Assembly (NCBI RefSeq): GCF_000786655.1
Contig: NZ_JROM01000008.1
Span: 1 to 48,681, forward strand
Source of the DNA: Kocuria marina
Lineage (GTDB): Bacteria; Actinomycetota; Actinomycetes; Actinomycetales; Micrococcaceae
Direction of reading: 5' to 3'
Length of the DNA: 48,681 nt
The position numbers and the translations under genes were made by a program. Position 1 is the stretch's first letter. The number at the start of each line of letters is the position of its first letter. Below are positions 15,490 through 23,977 of the stretch, piece after piece. The notes below the pieces were generated by a model that had not been told where the DNA came from, did no database searches, and worked only from the letters and a program-made list of their open reading frames with translations.

Positions 15490-17775
15490 ATGAGCACCAC
15501 ACATCAGCAATCGGCGGGCGCACCCCGGCCCGCGGGGGAGGGTCGCACCGACCTACCCCCCAACCACGTGGACCCCGACGTCCTGGAACATGAGCAGACT
15601 CGCTGGACCCCGCTGCGGATCGTGATCTGGGTGGGCATCGCCCTGCTGGGGGCGGTCGCGTGGGCCATGATCGCGTTCGTGCGCGGTGAGTCCATCAACG
15701 CCATCTGGTTCGTCTTCGCGGCGGTGTGCAGCTACTTCATCGCGTACCGCTTCTACTCCAAGTTCATCGAGCGCAAGCTGACCCGCCCGGACGACCGGCG
15801 CGCTACGCCGGCGGAGTACAACGCCAACGGCAAGGACTTCATGCCCACCGACCGGCGGGTGCTCTACGGTCACCACTTCGCGGCGATCGCAGGCGCGGGC
15901 CCGCTGGTGGGACCGGTGCTGGCCGCCCAGATGGGGTATCTCCCCGGGACCATCTGGATCATCGTGGGTGTGATCCTGGCCGGTGCGGTCCAGGACTACC
16001 TGGTGCTGTTCTTCTCGATGCGCCGCGGTGGCCGTTCCCTGGGTCAGATGGCCCGTGAGGAGCTCGGCGTGGTGGGCGGGTACGCCGCGATCATCGCGAC
16101 CCTGGCGATCATGATCATCATCGTGGCCATCCTCGCGCTCGTGGTGGTGAACGCCCTGGGCGAGTCGCCGTGGGGTGTGTTCTCCGTGGGGATGACGATC
16201 CCCATCGCGCTGTTCATGGGTGTCTACCTGCGGTACCTGCGCCCGGGCAAGGTCATGGAGGTCTCGATCATCGGGTTCGTCCTGCTCATGGCCGCGATCG
16301 TGGCCGGTGGCTGGGTCGCGGGCACGGACCTCGGCGCCCAATTGTTCACCCTGGACCGCGTGACCCTCGCGTGGTGCGTGATCGTCTACGGGTTCATCGC
16401 GGCCGTGCTGCCCGTGTGGTTGCTGCTGTCCCCGCGCGACTACCTCTCCACGTTCATGAAGGTGGGCACCATCGTGCTGCTCGCGGCCGCCATCGTGGTG
16501 GTGCGCCCGGAGATCACGGTCCCCGCGGTCAGTGAGTTCGCGGGCCGCTCGGACGGGCCCGTGTTCTCCGGTTCCCTCTTCCCGTTCCTGTTCGTGACCA
16601 TCGCGTGCGGTGCGCTCTCCGGGTTCCACGCCCTGATCGCATCAGGAACCACGCCCAAGATGGTCGAGAAGGAACGCCAGACCCGCTTCATCGGGTACGG
16701 CGGCATGCTCATGGAGTCCTTCGTGGCCATCATGGCGCTCGTGGCGGCGGTGTCGATCGACCGCGGCATCTACTTCGCCATGAACTCCTCCCCGGCGGCC
16801 ACCATGGGCACCGTGGAGGGCGCCGCGGCGTTCGTGAACTCTCTGGGTCTCTCCGGCGTGCACGTGACCCCGGAACTGCTGCAGGGCACCGCGGACGCCG
16901 TGGGCGAGGAGACCATCATCTCCCGCACCGGCGGCGCACCCACCCTCGCGCTCGGGCTGTCGCACATCATGCACCAGTGGCTCGGCGGGGCCTCCATGAT
17001 GAGCTTCTGGTACCACTTCGCGATCATGTTCGAGGCCCTGTTCATCCTCACCGCGGTGGACGCCGGCACGCGCGTGGCCCGCTTCATGCTCACCGACACC
17101 CTGGGCAACTTCATCCCCAAGTTCCGCGACGCCGATTGGCGCGCGGGTGCGTGGCTCACCACGGCCATCATGGTCGCCGGCTGGGGATCCATCCTGATCC
17201 TGGGCGTCACGGACCCGCTGGGCGGGATCAACACGTTCTTCCCGCTGTTCGGCATCGCCAACCAGCTGCTCGCGGCCATCGCGCTCGCGGTGTGTCTGGC
17301 CATCGCGGCCAACCTGCACCGCTTCAAGTACCTGTGGATCATCCTGCTGCCGCTCGCCTTCGACGTCCTGGTTACCGTCACGGGGTCCTGGCAGAAGATC
17401 TTCTCCCCGGATCCCAAGGTGGGCTATTGGGCCAATCACTTCGCGTTCAAGGACGCACTGGCCCAGGGGCAAACGAGCTTCGGGACCGCCAAGAACGTGG
17501 AGGCCATGGAAGCGGTCGTGCGCAACACGTTCGTGCAGGGCACCCTGTCCATCCTCTTCGTGGTGCTCACGATCATCGTGGTGATCATGGCCGTCGTGGA
17601 GGCCGTCAAGGCGTTGCGCGGGCACGAGCGCCGCACGCACGAGGACCCCTACGTGGAGTCCCGCTTCTACGCGCCGTCGGGCCTGGGCGCCACACCGTCC
17701 GAGAAGGCCCTGGCCAAGCAATGGGACGCGCTGCCGATCGAGCAGCGCACCCCCACCGGCGGAGGACACCACTGA
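15490..17775 (+). CDS. cstA: Carbon starvation protein CstA / pyruvate-peptide transporter
   Basis: A 761-residue polytopic inner-membrane protein. Family hallmarks are visible in order: NGKDFMPTDRRVLYGHHFAAIAGAGPLVGPVLAAQMGYLPGTIWI, FSMRRGGRSLGQMAREELG, PVWLLLSPRDYLSTFMKVG, CGALSGFHALIASGTTPKM, FWYHFAIMFEALFILTAVDAGTRVARFML, and LFGIANQLLAAIAL. CstA/BtsT proteins import pyruvate, and peptides have also been reported as substrates. The ATG at 15490 has a GGAG eight bases upstream. A frame open to 15409 would run through the promoter hairpin and was not used. The stop overlaps the start of the small ybdD gene, the typical pairing. Confidence 0.95.
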   Translation: MSTTHQQSAGAPRPAGEGRTDLPPNHVDPDVLEHEQTRWTPLRIVIWVGIALLGAVAWAMIAFVRGESINAIWFVFAAVCSYFIAYRFYSKFIERKLTRPDDRRATPAEYNANGKDFMPTDRRVLYGHHFAAIAGAGPLVGPVLAAQMGYLPGTIWIIVGVILAGAVQDYLVLFFSMRRGGRSLGQMAREELGVVGGYAAIIATLAIMIIIVAILALVVVNALGESPWGVFSVGMTIPIALFMGVYLRYLRPGKVMEVSIIGFVLLMAAIVAGGWVAGTDLGAQLFTLDRVTLAWCVIVYGFIAAVLPVWLLLSPRDYLSTFMKVGTIVLLAAAIVVVRPEITVPAVSEFAGRSDGPVFSGSLFPFLFVTIACGALSGFHALIASGTTPKMVEKERQTRFIGYGGMLMESFVAIMALVAAVSIDRGIYFAMNSSPAATMGTVEGAAAFVNSLGLSGVHVTPELLQGTADAVGEETIISRTGGAPTLALGLSHIMHQWLGGASMMSFWYHFAIMFEALFILTAVDAGTRVARFMLTDTLGNFIPKFRDADWRAGAWLTTAIMVAGWGSILILGVTDPLGGINTFFPLFGIANQLLAAIALAVCLAIAANLHRFKYLWIILLPLAFDVLVTVTGSWQKIFSPDPKVGYWANHFAFKDALAQGQTSFGTAKNVEAMEAVVRNTFVQGTLSILFVVLTIIVVIMAVVEAVKALRGHERRTHEDPYVESRFYAPSGLGATPSEKALAKQWDALPIEQRTPTGGGHH

Positions 17776-17993
17776 TGTCGGGCGCGGCGCAGATCCCGGT
17801 GCTCGCCCGCGTCGGCTCGTGGTGGCGCGGCGCGTTGCGATTCGGCAACGGGGTGCTCGGCGCGGACAAGTACGAGCGTTACGTGCAGTACCACCGGGCC
17901 TCGGGGTGCGGGACGCCGCTCATGACGGAACGCGAATTCTGGCGGGACTACCAGGACTGGCAGGAGGCGCACCCCGAGGGCCGGTGCTGCTGA
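17775..17993 (+). CDS. ybdD: YbdD/YjiX-family small partner protein of CstA
   Basis: A 72-residue protein matching the YbdD/YjiX (DUF466) family: LARVGSWWRGALRFGNGVLGADKYERYVQYHR, then MTEREFWRDYQDWQE and a short Cys-Cys end. Its ATG overlaps the cstA stop (TGATG), so translation is coupled. These small proteins sit after CstA/BtsT genes across bacteria and are thought to be needed for transporter activity. The mechanism is not evident from the sequence. Confidence 0.9.
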   Translation: MSGAAQIPVLARVGSWWRGALRFGNGVLGADKYERYVQYHRASGCGTPLMTEREFWRDYQDWQEAHPEGRCC

Positions 17994-18044
17994 AGCGGTA
18001 CCATGGACCGCTGCCCGCGGGTGGCGGATCGGAAAGGGGTATCG

Positions 18045-18653
18045 GTGGGTTTCTTCAGCGACTACAGGGCCACGCGCCGCGACGAACGTGAACTGGGCGA
18101 GGGCGTCTGGCGCCGGGCCCACGACCGCTTCAAGCGCGGCCTGGACCGCTACCACCAGATCCTGGAATCCGTGCGCGACCCCGAGCTGCGCGCCGCCGCC
18201 GTGCCGGTGGCCAATGACCTCGCGGACCTCCTGCCCAGGGTGCGCGCCGTGTGCATGGAAGCGCACGTGCGCGCCCCCTCGCGCTCGCAGGACATCCCGC
18301 ACTCCACGGACGGCTACCTCTCGGACGTGCACCGACAGCTCTCCCGGGCCGGGAATTCCATGGCCCAGGCCGCGGAGGCCCTCACGATGGCGCGGTTCGC
18401 CGCGGGTTCCCACGCCCGTCCTGTCGCGTCGGGTCTGGCGGGGGAGGGGACGCCGGGTCTCGCGGGTGACGGGGCGTCGGGCCTCGCGGGTGAGCCCGGT
18501 TCCGGGGGCGACGCCGCTGGGTCCCCCGAGCAGCTCTCGGCACCGTCGCAGGGTGTGAGCGCCATCCAACGCCGCTCGGCGGTCGTGACGGAGTACGTGA
18601 CTGCGGCGGAGCGACTGCTCGGTGAGCATGCGGAGCACTCGCCGGAGGATTGA
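18045..18653 (+). CDS. Conserved-looking hypothetical protein with 24-bp in-frame repeats
   Basis: A 202-residue protein of unknown function. The N-terminal half (1-125) looks alpha-helical and charged, with FFSDYRATRRDERELGEGVWRRAHDRFKRGLDRYHQ and LLPRVRAVCMEAHVRAPSR. Residues about 129-152 are three tandem 8-residue units of the form (S/P)GLAG(E/D)xx, encoded by three 24-bp repeats at 18429-18500. A final helix (RRSAVVTEYVTAAERLLGEH) follows. No signal peptide or membrane segment is seen. GTG 18045 is chosen for the AAAGGGG five bases upstream. It lies 51 bp after ybdD and may share its transcript. Confidence 0.65.
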   Translation: MGFFSDYRATRRDERELGEGVWRRAHDRFKRGLDRYHQILESVRDPELRAAAVPVANDLADLLPRVRAVCMEAHVRAPSRSQDIPHSTDGYLSDVHRQLSRAGNSMAQAAEALTMARFAAGSHARPVASGLAGEGTPGLAGDGASGLAGEPGSGGDAAGSPEQLSAPSQGVSAIQRRSAVVTEYVTAAERLLGEHAEHSPED

Positions 18654-19125
18654 GGGGTCCGCCGGGTGACGGGTGTGTAACCGGACCCGTGACGTCTCGC
18701 GGAATGATTGACGTTTCCCTGGATGGGTGGCGGTCACGCCGGATGAGCGGTGTCTCAGAGGTATTGCACGCTCGGCGCACCCGATGCCCGCAGGCAACAA
18801 ATGTGGGGGTGGACGGTGGCGTCTCAGGCTCGGGAGGGGCTCCGGGGGTTCCCCTTGCCCGTCGGTCGTGGATCTCGGCCGATCGAAGGAACCCCCGGGG
18901 CGCCATTGTGTCCCCTGTCCTGGATCATTGGGCAGCCAGAGCCACAACGTCCTGAGACATATGTTATGGAACAGCGTTGTGTTTAGGAAGTGTTGCGCGA
19001 AATCGTTGCCAATATGTCACCGACCTAAGGACCCACAGGTCTGGGGTCATGGATGCCCGGCGGCCGGCGGGGGGCGAGTGACCGGGGCCGGCCGCACCAG
19101 ACAGGGAGCGAGCCCGGAAATGACG
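18654..19125. other. Intergenic stretch without a convincing gene
   Basis: About 470 bp between the hypothetical protein and the terminator of tRNA-Thr. Short open frames exist on both strands, but none has a good ribosome-binding site together with plausible amino-acid content. The part at about 18940-19030 is clearly AT-richer than its surroundings and contains CCTGAGACATATG, which loosely recalls insertion-sequence ends. It could be decayed foreign DNA or simply regulatory spacer. Confidence 0.4.
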
Positions 19126-19172
19126 ATCCCCGCCCTCTTCGCGGCAGGTCCTGCCGGGGAGAGGGCGGGGAT
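19126..19172 (-). terminator. Terminator downstream of tRNA-Thr
   Basis: A perfect 13-bp stem (19126-19138 with 19160-19172) made of ATCCCCGCCCTCT and its complement surrounds a 21-base loop that can itself form GGCAG/CTGCC. It lies 9 bases beyond the 3' end of the minus-strand tRNA. Confidence 0.7.
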
Positions 19173-19181
19173 GGTCCGTGG

Positions 19182-19254
19182 AGCCGCCTGCCGGAATCGA
19201 ACCGGCGACCTATTCATTACGAGTGAATCGCTCTACCGACTGAGCTAAGGCGGC
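19182..19254 (-). tRNA. tRNA-Thr (anticodon CGU)
   Basis: A 73-nt cloverleaf: acceptor GCCGCCT/AGGCGGC plus discriminator T, D arm AGCTCAGTCGGTAGAGC, anticodon loop ACTCGTAAT giving CGU, and T arm GCCGGTTCGATTCCGGC. CCA is not encoded. It reads ACG. A minus-strand TACTGT -10-like box lies at 19291-19296. Confidence 0.96.
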
Positions 19255-19380
19255 GTGACCGGGACCGTTGCGGCCCAGATGCACCCGGAAACAGTATCAG
19301 ATCGGGCCGGAACACCACCAATCACGGATCACCCGCGGATACGGGCGAGTGGCCGCGTGGATGGCACCCGGCGTCGGGCC

Positions 19381-20949
19381 TCAGTCATCGCACGTGGCGC
19401 CCTCGTCCGGCAACGTGCCGTCCAGGAGGTAGTCGTCCACGGCGCGGGTCACGCAGGGGTCGCCGGAGGTGTAGGCGGTGTGCCCGTACCCCTCGTGGGT
19501 GAGCAGACGGGCGTCGCCCATCTGCTGCTGTAGGGCCTGGGCCCACGGATACGGTGTGGCGGGATCGTGGGTCGTGCCGATCACCAGGGCGGGGGTCTCC
19601 AGATCCGCGCGGTAGTTGTCCAGCGGCTTGACGGGCTTGTCCGGCCAGCCCTGGCACGCGGCCGCACCGTAACCCAGGTAGGGACCGAACGTGGGGGCCT
19701 GCTGCGTCATCTCACGGGCCGCCTGGGCCATCTGTTCGTCCGTGACGTCGTTGGACACCGTGTCCAGGCAGGAGACCGCCGTGAAGGCCATGGACACGTT
19801 GGACGTGTACTTCCCGGAGGGTTCACGCCCGTGGTTGGAGTCGGAGAACGCCATGAGCGCGTCCAGGTTGCCGTCCAACGCCTGCTGCAGGGCGGAGTTC
19901 AGCTGCGGGTACGAGGCGGTCGAGTAGAGGGGGACCAGGATCCCCTCGATCGCGTTGGTCGGTGTGACGGTGCGTCCGTCCGAGACCGTGGGGCGGTCCT
20001 GGGCCACGGAGCGCAACATGCGCTGGATGGTGGCCATCCCCGCGTCCACGTCTGCGCCGGCCACGGCGCAGTCGTTGTTCGTCTCCTGGCAGTCGGCCAC
20101 GAAGTGGCGCAGGTTGTCCTCGAAGCCCTTGGCCTGCGCGAGCGTGGTGGCGCGGTCGTCGAGGGCGGGGTCCACGGCGCCGTCCAGCACCATGCGCCCT
20201 GCACGCTGGGGGAACAGGTGCGCGTACGTGGCGCCGATCTCGGTGCCGTAGGAGAACCCCAGGTAGTGGGTCGTGGGCTGGTCCAGGACGGCGCGCAGGA
20301 CGTCCAGGTCCCGGGCCACGCTCTGGGTGTCCATGTGGGAGACCACGGCCGAGGAGTGCTCGTGGCACTTCTCGCCGATCTCCCGGGAGCTCTGCCGTAC
20401 CTCGTCCAGGGACTGCCGGCGCGGGTCGAAAGCCGGTTCGGAACGCCACTGGTCCATCTCCCGGTCCGTGAGGCAGCGGATCCCGTCCGAACGGTCCACA
20501 CCGCGGGGGTCGAATCCCACGAGGTCGTAGTTCTTGCGCACCTCCTTGGCCGTGAAGTAGTCCGCGGAGCCCATCATGTCCACACCGGAGCCGCCCGGCC
20601 CGCCGGGGTTGAGGAACAGGGCGCCCACGGGGGAAGAACCGGTGGCCTTCAACCGGGCGATCTCCACGGTGGTGCCACCGGCGGAGGGGTTCGCGTAGTC
20701 CACCGGGACCGTGATGCCCGCGCACTCCAGACCGCTCGGGAACTGTTGCCGTTCGGAGGTCTTGGTGCACTCCCGCCACTGCGGCGTCTGGGTGTAGTAG
20801 GACGTCAGCGCGGAGTCCACGCCGGAGGTGACGTCCGGGTCCGCGCTGCCCCGGGCGTCGGTCTCCCGGGAGGGATCGGCGCACGCGGTCAGGGCCAGCG
20901 CGGCGGTGCACAGCAGGACGGCCAGGCGGCGGGGGAGGGAACGGTTCAC
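19381..20949 (-). CDS. Secreted lipoprotein alpha/beta-hydrolase, tripeptidyl aminopeptidase-like (TAP family)
   Basis: A 522-residue exported hydrolase. The N-terminus is a lipoprotein signal (basic MNRSLPRR, hydrophobic core, lipobox LTAC with Cys23). The alpha/beta-hydrolase core shows the oxyanion turn NPGGPGGSG, a nucleophile elbow GFSYGT with Ser233, and a C-terminal TAP-like domain with the acid in GTTHDPATPY and the histidine in EGYGHTAY. This matches actinobacterial SlpD/TAP-type peptidases that trim peptides outside the cell. The start is GTG 20949, with GAGAGGA upstream. It follows holB by 14 bp on the same strand and is probably the last gene of the tmk-holB transcript. There is no obvious functional link. 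Confidence 0.9.
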   Translation of the reverse strand: MNRSLPRRLAVLLCTAALALTACADPSRETDARGSADPDVTSGVDSALTSYYTQTPQWRECTKTSERQQFPSGLECAGITVPVDYANPSAGGTTVEIARLKATGSSPVGALFLNPGGPGGSGVDMMGSADYFTAKEVRKNYDLVGFDPRGVDRSDGIRCLTDREMDQWRSEPAFDPRRQSLDEVRQSSREIGEKCHEHSSAVVSHMDTQSVARDLDVLRAVLDQPTTHYLGFSYGTEIGATYAHLFPQRAGRMVLDGAVDPALDDRATTLAQAKGFEDNLRHFVADCQETNNDCAVAGADVDAGMATIQRMLRSVAQDRPTVSDGRTVTPTNAIEGILVPLYSTASYPQLNSALQQALDGNLDALMAFSDSNHGREPSGKYTSNVSMAFTAVSCLDTVSNDVTDEQMAQAAREMTQQAPTFGPYLGYGAAACQGWPDKPVKPLDNYRADLETPALVIGTTHDPATPYPWAQALQQQMGDARLLTHEGYGHTAYTSGDPCVTRAVDDYLLDGTLPDEGATCDD

Positions 20950-20963
20950 GGGGTCCTCTCGGG

Positions 20964-22091
20964 TCAGACGATGGCCACCATCATGGCCTCGAACGCGAGT
21001 TGTGCGCTGACGTTGGTGCGGATGCGGCGCCGGGTCTCGCTGATCACGTCGATCTTGTGCAGGGTGTGCTCGGCGGTGGTATTGGTCGCGTACCCGTGGA
21101 TCTGCTCACCCAGGTGCTGGTTGATCAGGGCCGTCCCGGTGTCGAGCTGCACGCTCAGCACGTCCCGGTAGAACGTGGTGAGGTCGATCAGGAAGCGGTC
21201 CAGGGTGTCGGTCTGGATGCGCCGGGAACGCCGCTTCTGATCCGCTTCGAGCCGGTTCAGGGCACCCCGGATGGCGGGTGGCACGCGGCCGGTCTCGGGG
21301 GCACCCATGGCCACGAGCAACTGCGCGCGTTCCTCGTCGTTGCGGGCTTCGGCGTCCGCGGTGGACTCGTCCACGGCGAGGCGGTGCAAGCGGTCCGCGG
21401 CCTTGACCGCCCGGGTCACCCCGTGCATGGACAGCGGCAGGGAGACGACCTCCTGGCGGCGGGTGCGGGCGTCGTCGTACAGGGCGAGTCGCGTGGCCAC
21501 ACCCACGTGGCACTGGGACAACCGCGCGCACTCGATGGCGCGCTGCTCCGGGACCCCGTGCCGGGCCACGAGCAACCGGGCGACGTCCTCGGGGGACGGG
21601 ACCTTGAGGGTCACGGCGCGGCAGCGTGAACGGATGGTGACGAGCACGTCCATGGGGGACGGGGCGCACAACAACCAGATGGTGTGCGGCGGGGGTTCCT
21701 CGATGCTCTTGAGCATCACGTTGGAGGTGCGCTCGGTCATCCGATCGGCGTCCTCGACGATCATGATCCGCCACGAGCCCACGGACGGCCGGTCCTGCGC
21801 CTTGACCACGAGCTCGCGGGCTTCCTCGATGCTGATCTGCGGGTTCTCCGTGACGAAATGGGTCACGTCCGCGTGGGTCCCGGCGAACGCCGTGCGGCAC
21901 GCGTGGCACGTGCCGCAGCCCGTGCCGTGCTCGCACAACAGTGCGGCGGCCAGGGCGCGCGCGGCCGTGGAGCGACCGGAGCCCGGGGGCCCTGTGAACA
22001 ACCACGCGTGGGTCGGGTCGTTGTCGCGGGCCGCGCGTTGCAGCTGCCCCACCACGCGGGGCTGACCGACGACCTCGTCCCACACGCTCAC
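20964..22091 (-). CDS. holB: DNA polymerase III subunit delta' (clamp-loader ATPase-like)
   Basis: A 375-residue AAA+ clamp-loader subunit. The P-loop GPPGSGRST (34-42) has Arg40 where ATPases have Lys, a change I believe is common in actinobacterial delta' and consistent with weak or absent ATP binding. A zinc-binding cysteine cluster follows (Cys53, Cys59, Cys62, Cys65; CxxCHAC). IMIVEDADRMTERTSNVMLKSIEEPPPHTIWLL and the SRC motif (TIRSRCRAV) complete the AAA+ core. The GTG start at 22091 overlaps the tmk stop (GTGA), implying coupling. The protein loads the sliding clamp at the replication fork with DnaX and HolA. Confidence 0.92.
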   Translation of the reverse strand: MSVWDEVVGQPRVVGQLQRAARDNDPTHAWLFTGPPGSGRSTAARALAAALLCEHGTGCGTCHACRTAFAGTHADVTHFVTENPQISIEEARELVVKAQDRPSVGSWRIMIVEDADRMTERTSNVMLKSIEEPPPHTIWLLCAPSPMDVLVTIRSRCRAVTLKVPSPEDVARLLVARHGVPEQRAIECARLSQCHVGVATRLALYDDARTRRQEVVSLPLSMHGVTRAVKAADRLHRLAVDESTADAEARNDEERAQLLVAMGAPETGRVPPAIRGALNRLEADQKRRSRRIQTDTLDRFLIDLTTFYRDVLSVQLDTGTALINQHLGEQIHGYATNTTAEHTLHKIDVISETRRRIRTNVSAQLAFEAMMVAIV

Positions 22092-22744
22092 GCGGAGACC
22101 TCCGTGCGCTCGGCGAGGATCCCGGTGACCCGGTCCACGATCGCGTCCGTGAGCTCGGCCGCGGGCGCGGACGCGTCCAGGACAAGGTAGCGGGAGGGTG
22201 CCTGCGCGGCGAGCTCGCGGAAGGCCGCGTTGACGGCGTCGTGGAACGCCCGCGCCTCGGATTCCATGCGGTCCGTGACCAGGGCGCGCTCGCGGCGTCG
22301 GGCCTCGGCGGTGGTCTGGTCCACGTCCAACAGCACGGTGAGCTCCGGGACGAGACCCTGGACGGCCCACCTGTTCAGTTCGAGCACGCGTTCGGTCCCC
22401 AGACCGCGCCCCGCCCCCTGGTAGGCCACGGAGGAGTCCACGAACCGGTCGCAGATCACGACCTCCCCGCGCTCGAGGGCGGGGCGGATCCTGCGCGCCA
22501 CGTGGTCCGCGCGCGCGGACGCGAACAACAGCGCCTCGGTCACCGCGGACACCGGCGCGTGGGAGGGATCGAGCACGAGCGAGCGCACCGATTCCGCGAG
22601 GGGTGTGCCCCCGGGCTCGCGCGTGAGCGTCACGGTGCGACCTTCGCGGCGCAGAGCGGCCGCGAGCGCCGTGGCCTGGGTGGACTTCCCGGCGCCGTCA
22701 CCGCCTTCGAACACGATGAGGGCCCCGCGCGCTGATTGCTTCAC
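22088..22744 (-). CDS. tmk: Thymidylate kinase
   Basis: A 218-residue P-loop kinase that converts dTMP to dTDP. Motifs: P-loop FEGGDGAGKSTQ (12-23), TREPGGTPLAESVR, the DR motif VICDRFVDSSVAYQGAGRGLG, and the lid region with EARRRERALVTDRME. Length is typical. The start is the leaderless GTG at 22744 with a -10 box six bases upstream. The same frame stays open far to the left (to about 25033) without stops, but that is a GC-rich shadow of other genes. It is first in the operon tmk-holB-lipoprotein hydrolase. Confidence 0.95.
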   Translation of the reverse strand: MKQSARGALIVFEGGDGAGKSTQATALAAALRREGRTVTLTREPGGTPLAESVRSLVLDPSHAPVSAVTEALLFASARADHVARRIRPALERGEVVICDRFVDSSVAYQGAGRGLGTERVLELNRWAVQGLVPELTVLLDVDQTTAEARRRERALVTDRMESEARAFHDAVNAAFRELAAQAPSRYLVLDASAPAAELTDAIVDRVTGILAERTEVSA

Positions 22745-22750
22745 GCCCCC

Positions 22751-22756
22751 ACTGTA
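22751..22756 (-). promoter_or_regulatory. -10 box of leaderless promoter for tmk
   Basis: On the minus strand TACAGT is followed by GGGGGC and then the GTG start of tmk, so transcription should begin at or next to the start codon. Confidence 0.65.
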
Positions 22757-22825
22757 GCGATCGCAACCGACAGTCACAGCGCTGCCGTGGGCGTCCACAG
22801 GACGGGCCGCACGGTGGCGCGGGAT

Positions 22826-22831
22826 TAGGCT
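22826..22831 (+). promoter_or_regulatory. -10 box of leaderless promoter for the PLP-dependent enzyme
   Basis: TAGGCT is followed by GGAGCA and then the ATG at 22838. The six bases also contain GGAG, which could act as a Shine-Dalgarno sequence if transcription started further upstream. Confidence 0.55.
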
Positions 22832-22837
22832 GGAGCA

Positions 22838-23968
22838 ATGCGTAAAGACACCGTGGTGGTCGCCGGAGGCCGCCCCGATCACGAACACGACGCGCCCGTG
22901 AACCCGCCCGTGGTGCTGACCTCCACCTACCGGGGCATCGGGGAGCTCGACCCCGCGGACCGCACCTACGCGCGGTTGACCAACCCCACGTGGGAGGCGT
23001 TCGAGGACGTCCTGGCCCAGCTCGAGGAGGCCCCGAGCCCCGCGCTGTCCTACGCGTCCGGGCTCGCCGCGATCACCGCGGTGCTCACCCTCGTGCCCGT
23101 GGGCGGCACGCTCGTGCTGCCGCGCCACAGCTACCAGGGCAGCGTGGCACTCGCGCACACGTGGCAGGAACGCGGCATCTTCACGGTGCGCACCGTGGAC
23201 ATCGCGGACACCGAGGCCACCCTCGCGGCACTCGACGGCGCGGACATGCTCTGGATCGAGAGCCCCACCAACCCGATGCTCGAGATCGCGGACGTGCCCG
23301 CACTCGTGCGCGCCGCGCGGGAGAAGGGGGTGCTCACGTGCGTGGACAACACGTTCGCCACGCCCCTGCTGCAGCGTCCCCTGGGCGTGGGGGCGGATCT
23401 GGTGGTGCATTCCGCGACCAAGTACATCGCCGGTCACTCGGACGTGTTGATGGGTGCGGTGCTGTGCGCCACGCCCGAGCTGCGGCAACGCCTGCATTCC
23501 CAGCGATCTCTCGAGGGCGGGATCCCCGGGCCCTTCGAGGCGTGGCTCGCGCTGCGCGGCGTGCGTACCCTCGCGGTGCGCGTGGAGCGTTCCATGGCCA
23601 ACGCCGCGGAACTGGCCCGCCGGCTCGAGGCCCACCCCGCCGTGGCCCACGTGCGCTACCCGGGCCTCGCGTCCGATCCCGGCCACGAGCGCGCTGCCGC
23701 GCAATTGCAGGGCGGTTTCGGTTCGGTGATCTCGGTGGTCCCCCACGGCGACGTCGCTGCGGCCGAACGTCTCCTGACGGGCCTTCGCGTGTGGACCCCC
23801 GCCACGTCCCTGGGCGGGGTGGAGTCCTTGATCGAGCGGCGTCGTCGCCACCACGACGAACCGGAGACCGTCCCCGAGAACCTGCTGCGCCTGTCCGTGG
23901 GGATCGAGAACGTGGAGGACCTCTGGGAGGACCTCCGGGCCGGACTCGACGCGCTCGCGGATCGGTAG
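22838..23968 (+). CDS. Cys/Met-metabolism PLP-dependent enzyme (cystathionine gamma-synthase/lyase-like)
   Basis: A 376-residue fold-type I PLP enzyme acting on sulphur amino acids or their O-acyl-homoserine precursors. Motifs: LTSTYRG, YARLTNPTWEAFEDVLAQLE, YASGLAAI, WIESPTNPMLEIADV, VDNTFATPLLQRPLGVGADLVVHSATKYIAGHSDVLMG (Schiff-base Lys195), and late TPATSLGGVESLIERRRRHH and ENLLRLSVGIENVEDL. The reaction (gamma-synthase, gamma-lyase, beta-lyase or another) cannot be settled from these motifs. The gene diverges from tmk with 93 bp between starts, and both promoters look leaderless. Confidence 0.88.
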   Translation: MRKDTVVVAGGRPDHEHDAPVNPPVVLTSTYRGIGELDPADRTYARLTNPTWEAFEDVLAQLEEAPSPALSYASGLAAITAVLTLVPVGGTLVLPRHSYQGSVALAHTWQERGIFTVRTVDIADTEATLAALDGADMLWIESPTNPMLEIADVPALVRAAREKGVLTCVDNTFATPLLQRPLGVGADLVVHSATKYIAGHSDVLMGAVLCATPELRQRLHSQRSLEGGIPGPFEAWLALRGVRTLAVRVERSMANAAELARRLEAHPAVAHVRYPGLASDPGHERAAAQLQGGFGSVISVVPHGDVAAAERLLTGLRVWTPATSLGGVESLIERRRRHHDEPETVPENLLRLSVGIENVEDLWEDLRAGLDALADR

Positions 23969-23971
23969 ACT
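23966..23971 (+). promoter_or_regulatory. -10 box of leaderless promoter for the DUF2516 gene
   Basis: TAGACT overlaps the TAG stop codon of the preceding gene and is followed by GACCCC and the GTG at 23978. Confidence 0.6.
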
Positions 23972-23977
23972 GACCCC

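Noticed and set aside
18003-18044. Upstream ATG (18003) for the hypothetical protein after ybdD
   Set aside because: The GTG at 18045 has AAAGGGG at good spacing, whereas the 18003 ATG has no ribosome-binding site and begins ten bases after ybdD.
18727-19248. Open frame running through the intergenic stretch into tRNA-Thr
   Set aside because: It reads through a terminator and the tRNA gene and has no start signal.
20964-22091. Arg in place of the P-loop Lys of HolB as a damaged gene
   Set aside because: Delta' subunits often have degenerate P-loops, and the rest of the protein, including the zinc cysteines and SRC motif, is intact.
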